From NCBI GenBank assembly GCA_905207485.1, contig CAJLLL010000001.1, positions 49,736-113,735 on the forward strand: 64,000 nucleotides of DNA. Direction: 5' to 3'. The notes beneath the pieces were generated by a model, which worked only from the letters and a program-made list of their open reading frames with translations, did not search any database and had not been told where the DNA came from. Positions within the stretch are counted from its first letter, which is position 1; every line of letters starts with the position of its first letter. Below are positions 50,123 to 58,456 of this stretch, one piece after another. Source of the stretch: an uncultured Phascolarctobacterium sp. (GTDB lineage: Bacteria; Bacillota; Negativicutes; Acidaminococcales; Acidaminococcaceae). The position numbers and the translations under genes are program-made.

Positions 50123-51000
50123 TATAAATTCTCCCCTTTCAGCATCGGGAAGCCCAGCTTCTCCCTTTGTTCAACATACGCAGCGGCACACAGCCTTGCC
50201 ATAGCGCGCACACGCGCAATGTAAGCGGTTCTTTCGCTTACGCTGATTGCTCCGCGCGAATCAAGAAGGTTAAAAGTATGCGAGCATTTCAAAACGTAAT
50301 CATATGCCGGACGGATATAGCCAAGCGCAATAACGCGTTTTGCTTCAGCTTCGTATTTATCAAATAACTCAAACAGCAAATCGGTATCAGCCACCTGGAA
50401 ATTATAATAAGATTGTTCAACTTCGTTAGTATGGAATACATCGCCGTAGGTTACGCCTTCAACCCACTGAATGTCAAATACGTTTTCCACGCCCTGAATA
50501 TACATGGCAAGGCGTTCCAAACCATAGGTAATTTCAACACTTACAGGCTTAACATCAATGCTGCCAACCTGCTGGAAATAGGTAAACTGTGTAATTTCCA
50601 TGCCGTCCAGCCAAACTTCCCAGCCGAGGCCCCATGCGCCCAAAGTCGGGGATTCCCAGTTATCTTCTACAAAGCGGATGTCGTGTTCATCCTGATGGAT
50701 GCCAAGTTCTGCAAGGCTCTGTAAATAAAGTTCCTGAATGTTATCCGGCGACGGTTTAATAATAACCTGGAACTGATGATGCTGGAACAGACGGTTCGGG
50801 TTATCACCATAACGTCCGTCTGCCGGACGGCGGCTCGGTTCTACATAAGCCACGCGCCACGGTTCAGGCCCAAGCACGCGCAAAAAAGTACGCGGGTTCA
50901 TTGTGCCTGCGCCTTTTTCGATATCATAGGGCTGGGTTAAAATGCAATTCTGTTCGCCCCAGAATTTTTGCAGTTTCAAAATAATTGTCTGAAAATCCAT
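50122..51000 (-). CDS. glyQ: Glycine-tRNA ligase alpha subunit
   Basis: A 292-residue alpha subunit with the catalytic class II core: [34 protein letters not shown] (motif 1/entry), [39 protein letters not shown] (motif 2) and [15 protein letters not shown]. It depends on GlyS for activity. Preceded by a T-box riboswitch. Confidence 0.98.
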   Translation of the reverse strand: MDFQTIILKLQKFWGEQNCILTQPYDIEKGAGTMNPRTFLRVLGPEPWRVAYVEPSRRPADGRYGDNPNRLFQHHQFQVIIKPSPDNIQELYLQSLAELGIHQDEHDIRFVEDNWESPTLGAWGLGWEVWLDGMEITQFTYFQQVGSIDVKPVSVEITYGLERLAMYIQGVENVFDIQWVEGVTYGDVFHTNEVEQSYYNFQVADTDLLFELFDKYEAEAKRVIALGYIRPAYDYVLKCSHTFNLLDSRGAISVSERTAYIARVRAMARLCAAAYVEQREKLGFPMLKGENL

Positions 51001-51030
51001 AATATCCCTCCTGCATTTGCGTTACAAAAA

Positions 51031-51230
51031 CGAAAAGCCCCCGTCTCTGTAACAAAATAGTTACAGGGACGGAGGCGTAAAGTCTCCGCGGTTCCACCCT
51101 GCTTGGCTGTAAATTACAGCCCGCCTCGATGTTTATAAAGTTATGCTCCAAGGCGCCTTCGCCGCCTGTGCCGGCTTGCACCGTCCCGGCTCGCTGAAAA
51201 TGCGGTTACTACTCCTTATCATTGCTTAAC
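51031..51230 (-). promoter_or_regulatory. Glycine T-box riboswitch
   Basis: A tRNA-sensing leader for glyQS. The T-box sequence AGGGTGGAACCGCGG is at 51086-51100 (minus). Stem I contains GGTGCAAGCCGG distal elements and the specifier codon GGC (Gly) at 51155-51157, in the context CGAAGGCGCCTTGGAGC that closely resembles Bacillus glyQS. The 3' terminator is a long GC-rich hairpin (GCCTCCGTCCCTGTAAC...) and TTTTCG ending near 51031; it competes with the antiterminator. Uncharged tRNA-Gly raises glyQS expression. Confidence 0.95.
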
Positions 51231-51234
51231 AGAA

Positions 51235-51263
51235 AATATACCAAATAACACGGCTTTTGTCAA
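51235..51263 (-). promoter_or_regulatory. Promoter of the glyQS T-box transcript
   Basis: TTGACA and TATATT on minus with a 17-base spacer, with TGG before the -10. It lies just after the recO stop. Confidence 0.8.
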
Positions 51264-51266
51264 TGC

Positions 51267-52001
51267 TTAAACGCCTGTCTGGCTTAAAAAGTCAAGGCTT
51301 TTTAACGGCTTGTCCGTCTGGTACACAATAAACCGCTGCAAAATTTTTTCCAGTTCCATCAGCGTACCGCCGCGTACTGCAAAAGGCTGCGGATTTTTAA
51401 AATCCAGCGTTAAAAGTTCCGTTAAAAAATCCTGGGCTTCACGGCTGAACGGCAATTCTTCACCGCCGTGGCATTCTTTGCAGATTAAGCCGCCCTGCAC
51501 AACGCTGAAAAAAGCATCGCCATCGGCCTCTTTGCCGCAGTTAACACAGCTTTTGTGCTGCGGCAGAATACCTGTTAAAAACAACAGTTTAACAATAAAA
51601 GATAACGCCACAAGCCGCGGATTCCGTTTTAAAAGTACTTCACGCACCTCCAAAAGAAGTTCGTAAACTTCTTCCTGCGGCTGGTGTTCTTCGCTTAAAT
51701 TTTCCGTAACTTCGGCAATAAGCGCCGCATAAGCCATTTGCTGTAAATTAAACTGTGCCGGGTAACTTATAAGTTCGCAGCTTTTCAGCGTATCCAGCTT
51801 TTTGCCGCTGAAAAAATTAATATCCAGCACCGCAAACGGCTGCACAAGCCTGCCGCCGTTAGACCTTGCATAACGCGCTCCGTAAGCCAAAAAACTTATT
51901 TTGCCGTGCCCGCGCGAAAAGCAGACTGCGTATTTATCCGCAGTCTGCCAGTTTTTTACTTTTAAAATAACCGCTTCGTCGCTGAAACTTTTATCTGTCA
52001 T
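51267..52001 (-). CDS. recO: DNA repair protein RecO
   Basis: A 244-residue RecO, which loads RecA on SSB-coated DNA with RecR. N-terminal OB-fold (EAVILKVKNWQTADKYAVCFSRGHGKISFLAYGARYARS) and a zinc finger with CVNC and CKEC pairs (about 146-180). It lies two bases after the CNNM gene; era-recO neighbourhood is common in Firmicutes. Confidence 0.94.
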   Translation of the reverse strand: MTDKSFSDEAVILKVKNWQTADKYAVCFSRGHGKISFLAYGARYARSNGGRLVQPFAVLDINFFSGKKLDTLKSCELISYPAQFNLQQMAYAALIAEVTENLSEEHQPQEEVYELLLEVREVLLKRNPRLVALSFIVKLLFLTGILPQHKSCVNCGKEADGDAFFSVVQGGLICKECHGGEELPFSREAQDFLTELLTLDFKNPQPFAVRGGTLMELEKILQRFIVYQTDKPLKSLDFLSQTGV

Positions 52002-52003
52002 TT

Positions 52004-53332
52004 TTATTCATCCGCATAAACAGGCATTTCCGGTTCTTTGCTGGCACGCACACGCGTTACACGGAAACCTTCCGTACGCAGTACCTCAAAGCACCAGCCG
52101 TCAACTTTTATTTTATCGCCGGTTTCCGGTTTGCGCTCAAGCAGGCCGAATACCAAACCGCCGATAGTATCTTCTTCCGGCTCTTCAAATTTAATATGCA
52201 AAAGGTCTGTAATATCGTCCAAAAGCACCATGCCATCAAATTCATAGGTACCGTCGGCGCGATGTACAACTTCTTCCTCTTTTTCGGCATCATGCTCGTC
52301 CTGAATGTCACCGACAATTTCTTCCAGCAGGTCTTCCATTGTTGCAAGGCCGGCCGTACCGCCGTATTCATCGGCAATTACAACAAGCTGCACGCGCTTT
52401 TGCTGCATGGTCTGCAATACCTTGCTTATCTCCATGCTCTCCGGCACAACAACAATCGGGCTCATGCGCGAAGAAATATCAAAGCCCTTCTTTTCTTCAT
52501 CAGAAATATTAAGCAGGCTGCGCACATGTACAACGCCCAAAATATGGTCTTTATCTTTACCGCATAACGGATAACGCGTATGTTTGGTTTGCAGCACTTT
52601 CTGGATATTTTTCTCAAAATCATCCTCGGCATACAGGCATACCATATCCTGGCGCGGCACCATTACCTCACGCGCCACGCGGTCTGCAAAATCGAATACG
52701 TTATCAAGCAGTCGGCTTTCCATATGGTCTAACTTGCCGCCGCGTTCACTGGCGCTTACAATCATGCGCAGTTCTTCTTCGCTGCGTGATATGTCTTCCG
52801 TAGGCACTTTATCCATTTTCAGCAGTTTCAGCACAGCTTTGGCAACTTTGCTGAAAAATGCTACCAGCGGGTACATTAAATAATGAAAACAAATTAAAGG
52901 ATAGACTATAGCCATCGCCGCACTTTCGACATGCGCAAGGCTGATAACACGCGGCACCAGTTCGCCAAACACTACATGCACAAAAACAATCAGCAAAAAT
53001 GCACATAAAACCACAACGCCGTCATCATACCAGTGCTCTCCGATTAAATCAAAGCCATCGGCAATAAGCCCTGCCAGAAGCGGACCGCAGAACCAGCCCA
53101 ATATAAGTGATGATGCAGTTATGCCAAGCTGGATAGCGCTCAAATATGTATCGCGCTTTTTGGTCATTTTTAAAACAAGTTCAGCACGTCCGTTGCCTGC
53201 GGCAATCATTTCTTCAAGGCGTGCCGGTCGTATGCTAACAAGCGCATACTCCGAAACTACAAAAAATGCGTTTAATCCTGTAATTAAAAGGGCGGCTAAA
53301 ATTTTTAATAAATCCGCCAAGTGACCGTCAAT
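52004..53332 (-). CDS. CNNM/CBS-domain transporter-associated protein (hemolysin C/CorC family)
   Basis: A roughly 440-residue protein with an N-terminal CNNM membrane domain (four hydrophobic segments within about 1-150), a CBS pair (about 215-330, VPRQDMVCLYAEDDFEKNI and RVQLVVIADEYGGTAGLATMEDLLEEIVGDIQDEHD) and a C-terminal CorC/transporter-associated domain. The family is linked to Mg/Co export or control. The best Shine-Dalgarno (GGGAGA, eight bases) precedes an ATT codon at 53332, giving (M)DGHLADLLK; the first conventional start is a TTG at 53320 without a ribosome site. I give the ATT start with modest certainty. It is 26 bases after era. Confidence 0.85.
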   Translation of the reverse strand: MDGHLADLLKILAALLITGLNAFFVVSEYALVSIRPARLEEMIAAGNGRAELVLKMTKKRDTYLSAIQLGITASSLILGWFCGPLLAGLIADGFDLIGEHWYDDGVVVLCAFLLIVFVHVVFGELVPRVISLAHVESAAMAIVYPLICFHYLMYPLVAFFSKVAKAVLKLLKMDKVPTEDISRSEEELRMIVSASERGGKLDHMESRLLDNVFDFADRVAREVMVPRQDMVCLYAEDDFEKNIQKVLQTKHTRYPLCGKDKDHILGVVHVRSLLNISDEEKKGFDISSRMSPIVVVPESMEISKVLQTMQQKRVQLVVIADEYGGTAGLATMEDLLEEIVGDIQDEHDAEKEEEVVHRADGTYEFDGMVLLDDITDLLHIKFEEPEEDTIGGLVFGLLERKPETGDKIKVDGWCFEVLRTEGFRVTRVRASKEPEMPVYADE

Positions 53333-53358
53333 AAGCCATCTCTCCCAACTTAAATAAA

Positions 53359-54258
53359 TTAAACCGTATAGCCAAACTGTTTTAAGGCTTTATCTTTGTT
53401 GCGCCAGTCCGGCTTAACTTTTACCCATAAATCCAAAAATACTTTATCACCCAAAAGAGCTTCAATATCTGTACGTGCTTCCAGCCCTATTTTTTTAAGC
53501 AAAGCGCCTTTAGCGCCTATAACAATGCCCTTCTGCGATTCACGCTCTACAAAAATCGTAGCGCGTATGTAAATATCGTTGTTGGAGCGCACTTTAAATT
53601 CTTCAACTTCAACAGCTACGGAATGAGGAATCTCATCACGGGTGGAAAGCAATACTTTTTCGCGTATCATTTCTGCGGCAATTACTCGTTCCGGCTGGTC
53701 GGTAATCATATCCTCATCATAATAGGCAGGGCCCTCCGGCAGATGTTTGGTAATTTCTTCAACCAAACCTTTAAAATCCGTATCCTGCAAGGCAGATACC
53801 GGCACAACTGCCGCAAAATTATAATCGTTTACATAATTGGCAATAATACCGAATAATTTAGATTTATCTTCTAATTTATCAACTTTGTTGGCAACTAAAA
53901 TTACCGGCGTTTTTACCTTTTTAAGCTGTTCAATGATATAATCTTCGCCTGCGCCGCGTTTTTCGCTGACATCGACAACAAACAAAATTACATCAACTTC
54001 TTTTAAAGTGCTTTCCGCAGCGCGCACCATATACTGGCCAAGCTTGTGGTGCGGCTTATGAATGCCCGGCGTATCAAGGAACATAATCTGCGCATTATCC
54101 GTGTTTAAAATGCACATAATTTTGTTGCGTGTTGTTTGTGGGCGGTCGCTCATAATGGCAATTTTTTCGCCGATAAGCGCGTTCGTCAAAGTGCTTTTGC
54201 CTACGTTAGGCCTGCCGACCATTGCGACAAAACCTGTGTAATGTTTTTTCTTATCTAT
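53359..54258 (-). CDS. era: GTPase Era, apparent ATA start
   Basis: A GTPase needed for 16S rRNA maturation. G1 is GRPNVGKST, G3 DTPGIHKPHH and G4 NKVDK; the C-terminal KH domain contains IGAKGALLKKIG. The first ATG (54222) would start inside the first beta strand, removing the conserved GFVA before MVGRPNVGKS. The frame runs open upstream as DKKKHYTGFVA, with no ATG, GTG, TTG or CTG. GGAGAGG lies six bases upstream of an ATA at 54258, one base after the cdd stop. So Era likely starts at ATA, giving 299 residues. A sequencing error is the alternative. Operon phoH-ybeY-cdd-era. Confidence 0.9.
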   Translation of the reverse strand: MDKKKHYTGFVAMVGRPNVGKSTLTNALIGEKIAIMSDRPQTTRNKIMCILNTDNAQIMFLDTPGIHKPHHKLGQYMVRAAESTLKEVDVILFVVDVSEKRGAGEDYIIEQLKKVKTPVILVANKVDKLEDKSKLFGIIANYVNDYNFAAVVPVSALQDTDFKGLVEEITKHLPEGPAYYDEDMITDQPERVIAAEMIREKVLLSTRDEIPHSVAVEVEEFKVRSNNDIYIRATIFVERESQKGIVIGAKGALLKKIGLEARTDIEALLGDKVFLDLWVKVKPDWRNKDKALKQFGYTV

Positions 54259-54259
54259 T

Positions 54260-54670
54260 TTATTCCTCTCCTTTTTCGTCCATACTGGCGGCGGTAAAAC
54301 TGTAAGGCAGCAGTTCTTCCGCCGTCATTATTTTTATATCTCCGTTTAAATTTGTCATATAAATCTGCGGTATACCAAATTCGGCAATTACCTGGCGGCA
54401 TGCTCCGCATGGCGCTACGGGTTCAGCACCTTCTGCCGTAACGCACAATGCTTTAAAACTGCGTTCTCCCGCCGCCGCTGCCGCAAAAATAGCATTGCGT
54501 TCAGCACAGCAGGTAAGCCCGTAACTTGCGTTTTCCACGTTGCAGCCGGTGTAAATTTTTCCGTTTGCCGCCAAAACAGCGGCGCCAACTTTAAAATGAG
54601 AATACGGCGTATAGGCGTTTTGCCTTACTTTAAGCGCCTCCTGCCATAATTCTTTTATTGCGGCATCCAT
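54260..54670 (-). CDS. cdd: Cytidine deaminase
   Basis: A 136-residue tetrameric Zn cytidine deaminase for pyrimidine salvage. The active site is NVENASYGLTCCAERNA (Cys near 54 and Glu 57) with PCGACRQVIAEF (C88, C91). Length is normal for the short form. It overlaps ybeY by one base (TAATG) and its end carries the Shine-Dalgarno for era. Confidence 0.96.
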   Translation of the reverse strand: MDAAIKELWQEALKVRQNAYTPYSHFKVGAAVLAANGKIYTGCNVENASYGLTCCAERNAIFAAAAAGERSFKALCVTAEGAEPVAPCGACRQVIAEFGIPQIYMTNLNGDIKIMTAEELLPYSFTAASMDEKGEE

Positions 54671-55155
54671 TATTTCTGCTCCAAAAATTCTTCGCTCAGT
54701 TCAATTTCACGCAAGGCTTCTTCTTCTTTGGCGCGCATAATAACTTTATCTTCTTCTACCATGTGGTCATAGCCTAAAAGATGCAAAAGCCCGTGTACGG
54801 CAAGGTATACCATCTCACGCGTCAAGCCGTGCCCGAATTCTTCGCCCTGACGCATTGCTGTTTCTGCCGAAATTATTATGTCGCCCAAAAGGTGCTCTTC
54901 CGGCGCATCTATAAGTTCCGGCTCTTCATCGCCTTCATCAAGCGCAAAACTTAAAACGTCTGTCGGGCGGTCAACATTTCTGTATTCACGGTTCAGGCGA
55001 TGTATTTCTTCATCGTCAACAATCGTAATGCCAACTTCCGTCTGCTCCGTCAGCCCATGCAGGCGTGCAACAGCGTTCAGCCCGGCAATCAGCCTGTCTT
55101 CCAGTGCTTTATCTATAGCAATTTTATTTTGGTCATTTTCCAGTGTTATCAGCAT
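54670..55155 (-). CDS. ybeY: Endoribonuclease YbeY
   Basis: A 161-residue zinc endoribonuclease in 16S rRNA maturation and ribosome quality control. The Zn motif HGLLHLLGYDH has H121, H125 and H131; YRNVDRPTDVLSFAL and LGDIIISAETA are typical. ATG 55155 (MLITLENDQ) has GGGAGAAG about five bases upstream; it overlaps the end of phoH by 23 bases. Longer reading frames upstream are phoH in another frame. Confidence 0.95.
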   Translation of the reverse strand: MLITLENDQNKIAIDKALEDRLIAGLNAVARLHGLTEQTEVGITIVDDEEIHRLNREYRNVDRPTDVLSFALDEGDEEPELIDAPEEHLLGDIIISAETAMRQGEEFGHGLTREMVYLAVHGLLHLLGYDHMVEEDKVIMRAKEEEALREIELSEEFLEQK

Positions 55156-56134
55156 GTTTCTTCTCCCGTTTATGCTTTTCATATTCCTCGTAAGCGCGGA
55201 TAACGGCGCCGACAATTTCGTGGCGCACAACATCGCTTTCGCCAAAGTTTACAATACCGATGCCTGGGGTATTACGCAAAATATAGGCTGCCTGTTTCAA
55301 ACCGCTTTTTTTGCCGCCCGGCAAATCTATCTGCGTTACGTCGCCGGTAATAACCATTTTAGAACCAAAGCCAAAACGGGTTAAAAACATTTTCATTTGC
55401 TCCGGCGTGGTATTCTGCGCTTCGTCCAAAATTATAAAAGCATCGTTTAGCGTGCGCCCGCGCATATAGGCAAGCGGCGCAACTTCAATCGTGCCGCGCG
55501 TAATATATTTCTGAAAGGTTTCATTGCCCAGCATATCATACAGTGCATCATAAAGCGGACGCAGGTAAGGGTCAACCTTGTCCTGCATATCACCCGGCAA
55601 AAAGCCCAGTTTTTCGCCCGCTTCCACCGCCGGGCGGGTCAGAATGATCCGCTCCACGTCCTTGCTTTTGAAGGCTTTCACGGCCATTGCCACGGCCAGA
55701 TAGGTTTTGCCCGTACCGGCCGGACCGATGCCGATGGTAATGGCGTTTCTGCGGATAGCGTCAATGTAGTTCCACTGCCCAAGCGTTTTGGCTTTTACCT
55801 GCCTGCCGCGCCGCGTAACGATAATCGTATCGGCATACATACGGTGCAGCGCATCAAGCTGCGCTTCGGCAATCATGCGGATGCTGTAGCGAACGTCATG
55901 GGTTGTTATGGCAGCTCCCTGCCGCTCTAAAAACAGCAGTTCTTTAAACAGGCTTTCAAGCTGCCTTACTTCGTTTTCATCGCCGCTGAAGGCAATGCTC
56001 GTGCCGCGCGCCACAATTTTAGCATCATAGCACTCCTGAATAACACGCAAAAGTTCATCGTTGCGCCCTAAAACCGCAAGCATCTCCTGCTGGTCAGCTA
56101 CTTCAATCAAGCCTTCGCTTTGCATTAAAGTCAA
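55133..56134 (-). CDS. phoH: PhoH family protein (PhoH-like ATPase)
   Basis: A 333-residue P-loop ATPase. Walker A is IGPAGTGKTYLAVAMAV (about 138-154), Walker B is AFIILDEAQNTTPEQMKMFLTR, and GDVTQIDLPGGKKSGL follows. An N-terminal KH-like segment precedes it. The start is TTG at 56134, with AAGGAG seven bases upstream; the ATG three codons in is too far. It is usually with ybeY, as here. RNA-related function is inferred. Confidence 0.94.
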   Translation of the reverse strand: MTLMQSEGLIEVADQQEMLAVLGRNDELLRVIQECYDAKIVARGTSIAFSGDENEVRQLESLFKELLFLERQGAAITTHDVRYSIRMIAEAQLDALHRMYADTIIVTRRGRQVKAKTLGQWNYIDAIRRNAITIGIGPAGTGKTYLAVAMAVKAFKSKDVERIILTRPAVEAGEKLGFLPGDMQDKVDPYLRPLYDALYDMLGNETFQKYITRGTIEVAPLAYMRGRTLNDAFIILDEAQNTTPEQMKMFLTRFGFGSKMVITGDVTQIDLPGGKKSGLKQAAYILRNTPGIGIVNFGESDVVRHEIVGAVIRAYEEYEKHKREKKHADNTGK

Positions 56135-56150
56135 ATCCGCACTCCTTTCG

Positions 56151-56699
56151 TTACTCTTTTATCGTAATCTTGTTAATAACAACGTCTTGCAGCGGTCTGT
56201 CGTTAGCATCGGTTGCCACTTTGCCAATTTTATAAACAACTTCCATGCCGCTCGTTACCTTGCCAAACACGGCATGTTTGCCATCAAGCCACGGGCAATC
56301 GCGCAGCGTGATGAAAAACTGGCTGCCGCCGGTATTCGGACCTGCATTAGCCATAGAAAGAATGCCAGGCCCATCATGCAGAAGTTTACTGCTGAACTCA
56401 TCTTTAATGGTATAACCAGGTCCGCCCATGCCTGTACCGGTCGGGTCGCCGCCCTGAATCATAAAATTATCGATAACACGGTGAAAAATAACGCCGTTGT
56501 AAAAACCTTTGTTGGCGAGGTCAATAAAATTTTTGCAGGTGTTCGGAGCCAAATCCGTTGCCAAAGCTACTTCAAAAGTACCCATATTGGTTTCAAACAC
56601 TGCTGTCGCAGGCGGCATTTTTTCTGCCTGTGCCTCACTGCCGCAAGCGCTTACGGCAACACTGCACATTAACATTATCAGTAATAACAGTTTTCTCAA
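56151..56699 (-). CDS. Lipoprotein peptidyl-prolyl cis-trans isomerase (cyclophilin)
   Basis: A 182-residue cyclophilin with a lipoprotein signal: MRKLLLLIMLMCSVAVSAC with the lipobox VSAC (Cys 19). It is probably tethered in the periplasm. The catalytic domain has GTFEVALATDLAPNTCKNFIDLA, YNGVIFHRVIDNFMIQGGDPTGTG, GGSQFFITL and HAVFGKV. The start is TTG 56699, with GGAGGG seven bases upstream; the frame further upstream contains the ribosome site itself. It follows the hydrolase gene. Confidence 0.9.
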   Translation of the reverse strand: MRKLLLLIMLMCSVAVSACGSEAQAEKMPPATAVFETNMGTFEVALATDLAPNTCKNFIDLANKGFYNGVIFHRVIDNFMIQGGDPTGTGMGGPGYTIKDEFSSKLLHDGPGILSMANAGPNTGGSQFFITLRDCPWLDGKHAVFGKVTSGMEVVYKIGKVATDANDRPLQDVVINKITIKE

Positions 56700-56767
56700 A
56701 ACTATTCCCTCCAATTAAAAAATACGTATAAATATATTATACCTCTTTAAACCTGCATGGTCAAAAA

Positions 56768-57514
56768 TTATAAATGTGCCCGCAGCCAGGTTATAACTTC
56801 CTCCGCAGCCTTATTGCTGTGGTTGGTAAAGCTGTGGTCGGCGCCGTTTACAATTACCAGTTTTTTCGGGCGCCCCGCCAGTGCAAAACTGCGCTGCGCC
56901 TGCTGTACGTCTACTGTTTCATCATTGCTGCCGTGAATTATAAGCAGCGGGCGTTTCTGCCATGCCTTCAACATCTGCGGCAAATTATAATTATCAAGAT
57001 CGCTTACGAAATCCGGAGTCAGCGTAATGCTGCCGCGCTCGTCTTCAAGCTGCAAAGTTTCGCCGCCTTTTAAACGCATGTAGTTTTCGCTGCCCAGCGC
57101 ATTTTTAAAAGTAGCATGCAAATCATTAGGCGTTGCCCATAACGCAAGCCCGGCAATTTCGCTGCGGCGCGATGCCGTTACCAAAGATGCCGCTCCGCCC
57201 ATGCTGCGCCCAAGCAAGAACAAACGCGGATTGTTATATTTTTTAAGCGCGAATTCCAAAACAGCGTTCAATTCTTCAACTTGATGTGAAAGAATCTGGC
57301 TGCCGGTAAAATTAAAACGCAGCACATTTACAAACATGGAAGCCATCTGAGACAGATACGCCGCCCTGCCGCCGCCTTCCATACTGCCGCGGAAACCGTG
57401 CGCCATTATTAAAAGATTGTTCGGCGCTTCATCGTCCTGGCACGGCTGAAATTTAGCTTCCATCTCGCCGTAAGGCCCTGTAATTTTTAAAGGTTCGTCA
57501 AATTTAACTCTCAT
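56768..57514 (-). CDS. Alpha/beta hydrolase
   Basis: A 248-residue serine hydrolase. The nucleophile elbow is GRSMGG (Ser near 106), the oxyanion region is MAHGFRGS, and the acid and base appear as GSNDETVDV (Asp) and NGADHSF (His). It matches feruloyl-esterase-like or cinnamoyl-esterase family hydrolases; the substrate is unknown. ATG 57514 (MRVKFDEP) has AGAAGGA six bases upstream. An AT-rich upstream region carries a TATAAT at 57547-57552. Confidence 0.85.
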   Translation of the reverse strand: MRVKFDEPLKITGPYGEMEAKFQPCQDDEAPNNLLIMAHGFRGSMEGGGRAAYLSQMASMFVNVLRFNFTGSQILSHQVEELNAVLEFALKKYNNPRLFLLGRSMGGAASLVTASRRSEIAGLALWATPNDLHATFKNALGSENYMRLKGGETLQLEDERGSITLTPDFVSDLDNYNLPQMLKAWQKRPLLIIHGSNDETVDVQQAQRSFALAGRPKKLVIVNGADHSFTNHSNKAAEEVITWLRAHL

Positions 57515-57704
57515 TTTCAATCCTTCTTTTATGTTTTTATGCTTATATTATATCAAAATAAGCTAAAAATAAAAAACAAAAATATTTTACATACGGTTAC
57601 AAAACCTAACACCAATCTAATTTTACATTCTTTATAACAACAAGCTAAAAAACTCCGTTAGTTTCGGCATACAGCAACAAAAATGCAGTTGTTAATAAAA
57701 GTTG

Positions 57705-57733
57705 TTGACAAACCTGCGCCGCCGTGATATTAT
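57705..57733 (+). promoter_or_regulatory. Promoter of tRNA-Leu
   Basis: TTGACA and TATTAT with a 17-base spacer, 34 bases upstream of the tRNA. Confidence 0.85.
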
Positions 57734-57766
57734 TATTAATGTTCCGTGATAAATGGAAACAAACGT

Positions 57767-57853
57767 GCCGAAGTGGCGGAATTGGCAGACGCACTTGACT
57801 CAAAATCAAGCGGGTTTACGCTCGTGCCGGTTCGAGTCCGGCCTTCGGCACCA
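57767..57853 (+). tRNA. tRNA-Leu (anticodon CAA)
   Basis: Class II cloverleaf on plus: acceptor GCCGAAG/CTTCGGC, D-arm TGGCGGAATTGGCAGACGCA, anticodon stem CTTGA/TCAAG with loop CTCAAAA (anticodon CAA), long variable arm, T-loop GGTTCGAGTCC, discriminator A and encoded CCA. The AT-rich accessory region begins just after it. Confidence 0.97.
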
Positions 57854-57863
57854 AATTGAACTT

Positions 57864-57895
57864 AACGCTTCCGATAAAAACGGAAGCGTTTTTTG
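57864..57895 (+). terminator. Terminator of tRNA-Leu
   Basis: AACGCTTCCG/CGGAAGCGTT stem with a seven-base loop, then TTTTG. Confidence 0.85.
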
Positions 57896-57940
57896 TTACT
57901 ATTTATAAAATTTTTAATACTACTTTTATTGGAGACTAAA

Positions 57941-58300
57941 ATGGATTACAAAACAAAAGCCATAAATTGTGTAAAAAATACAATACTACCATTACAGCAA
58001 AAACAATTTCAAGAATGCGGATACAGTTTAGATGAACAATATAAAAAATACGGAAATACTGATATATTTTTTGCTAATATCATTGAACCGGAGCATGTTT
58101 ATGAAATCGGTTATCCAAAATGTGTATGCCAAGAAGTATTGTCAGGAAAAATAACCAATCCTGCCCACTGCGAATGTTCAAAACAAAGCATTCTGTTTAT
58201 TTTACAGCAATTATTACCCAATAAATCCATTAATGTAGAAATTATAGAAACCGTTTTAAGCGGAGCTAAAAAATGCAGGTTTCGCGTAACAGTTGAATAA
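57941..58300 (+). CDS. Small cysteine-containing protein, unknown function
   Basis: A 119-residue protein that I do not recognise with certainty; its style resembles the C-terminus of DUF6144 or V4R-like proteins. The C-terminal half has GYPKCVCQEVLSGKITNPAHCECSKQ, with Cys in CVC and CEC pairs, and ends ETVLSGAKKCRFRVTVE. The cysteines could bind zinc or iron-sulfur. ATG 57941 has GGAGA seven bases upstream. It begins 88 bases after tRNA-Leu and has a terminator, so it is a single gene, at the edge of the accessory region. Confidence 0.7.
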   Translation: MDYKTKAINCVKNTILPLQQKQFQECGYSLDEQYKKYGNTDIFFANIIEPEHVYEIGYPKCVCQEVLSGKITNPAHCECSKQSILFILQQLLPNKSINVEIIETVLSGAKKCRFRVTVE

Positions 58301-58315
58301 AAGAATTTTATAAAA

Positions 58316-58352
58316 AAGAACTTGTACTTTACTTAGCAGTGCAAGTTCTTTT
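58316..58352 (+). terminator. Terminator of the 119-aa gene
   Basis: AAGAACTTGTAC/GTGCAAGTTCTT stem (one wobble) with an 11-base loop followed by TTAATT. Confidence 0.7.
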
Positions 58353-58456
58353 AATTATAATTAAAAACGAAATTTATAATTATGCTTTTTTAAGTTATTC
58401 TAAATAATATTGTTAATTTGCTATAACTAAAATTTTAAAATAATTAAACCCATCTA

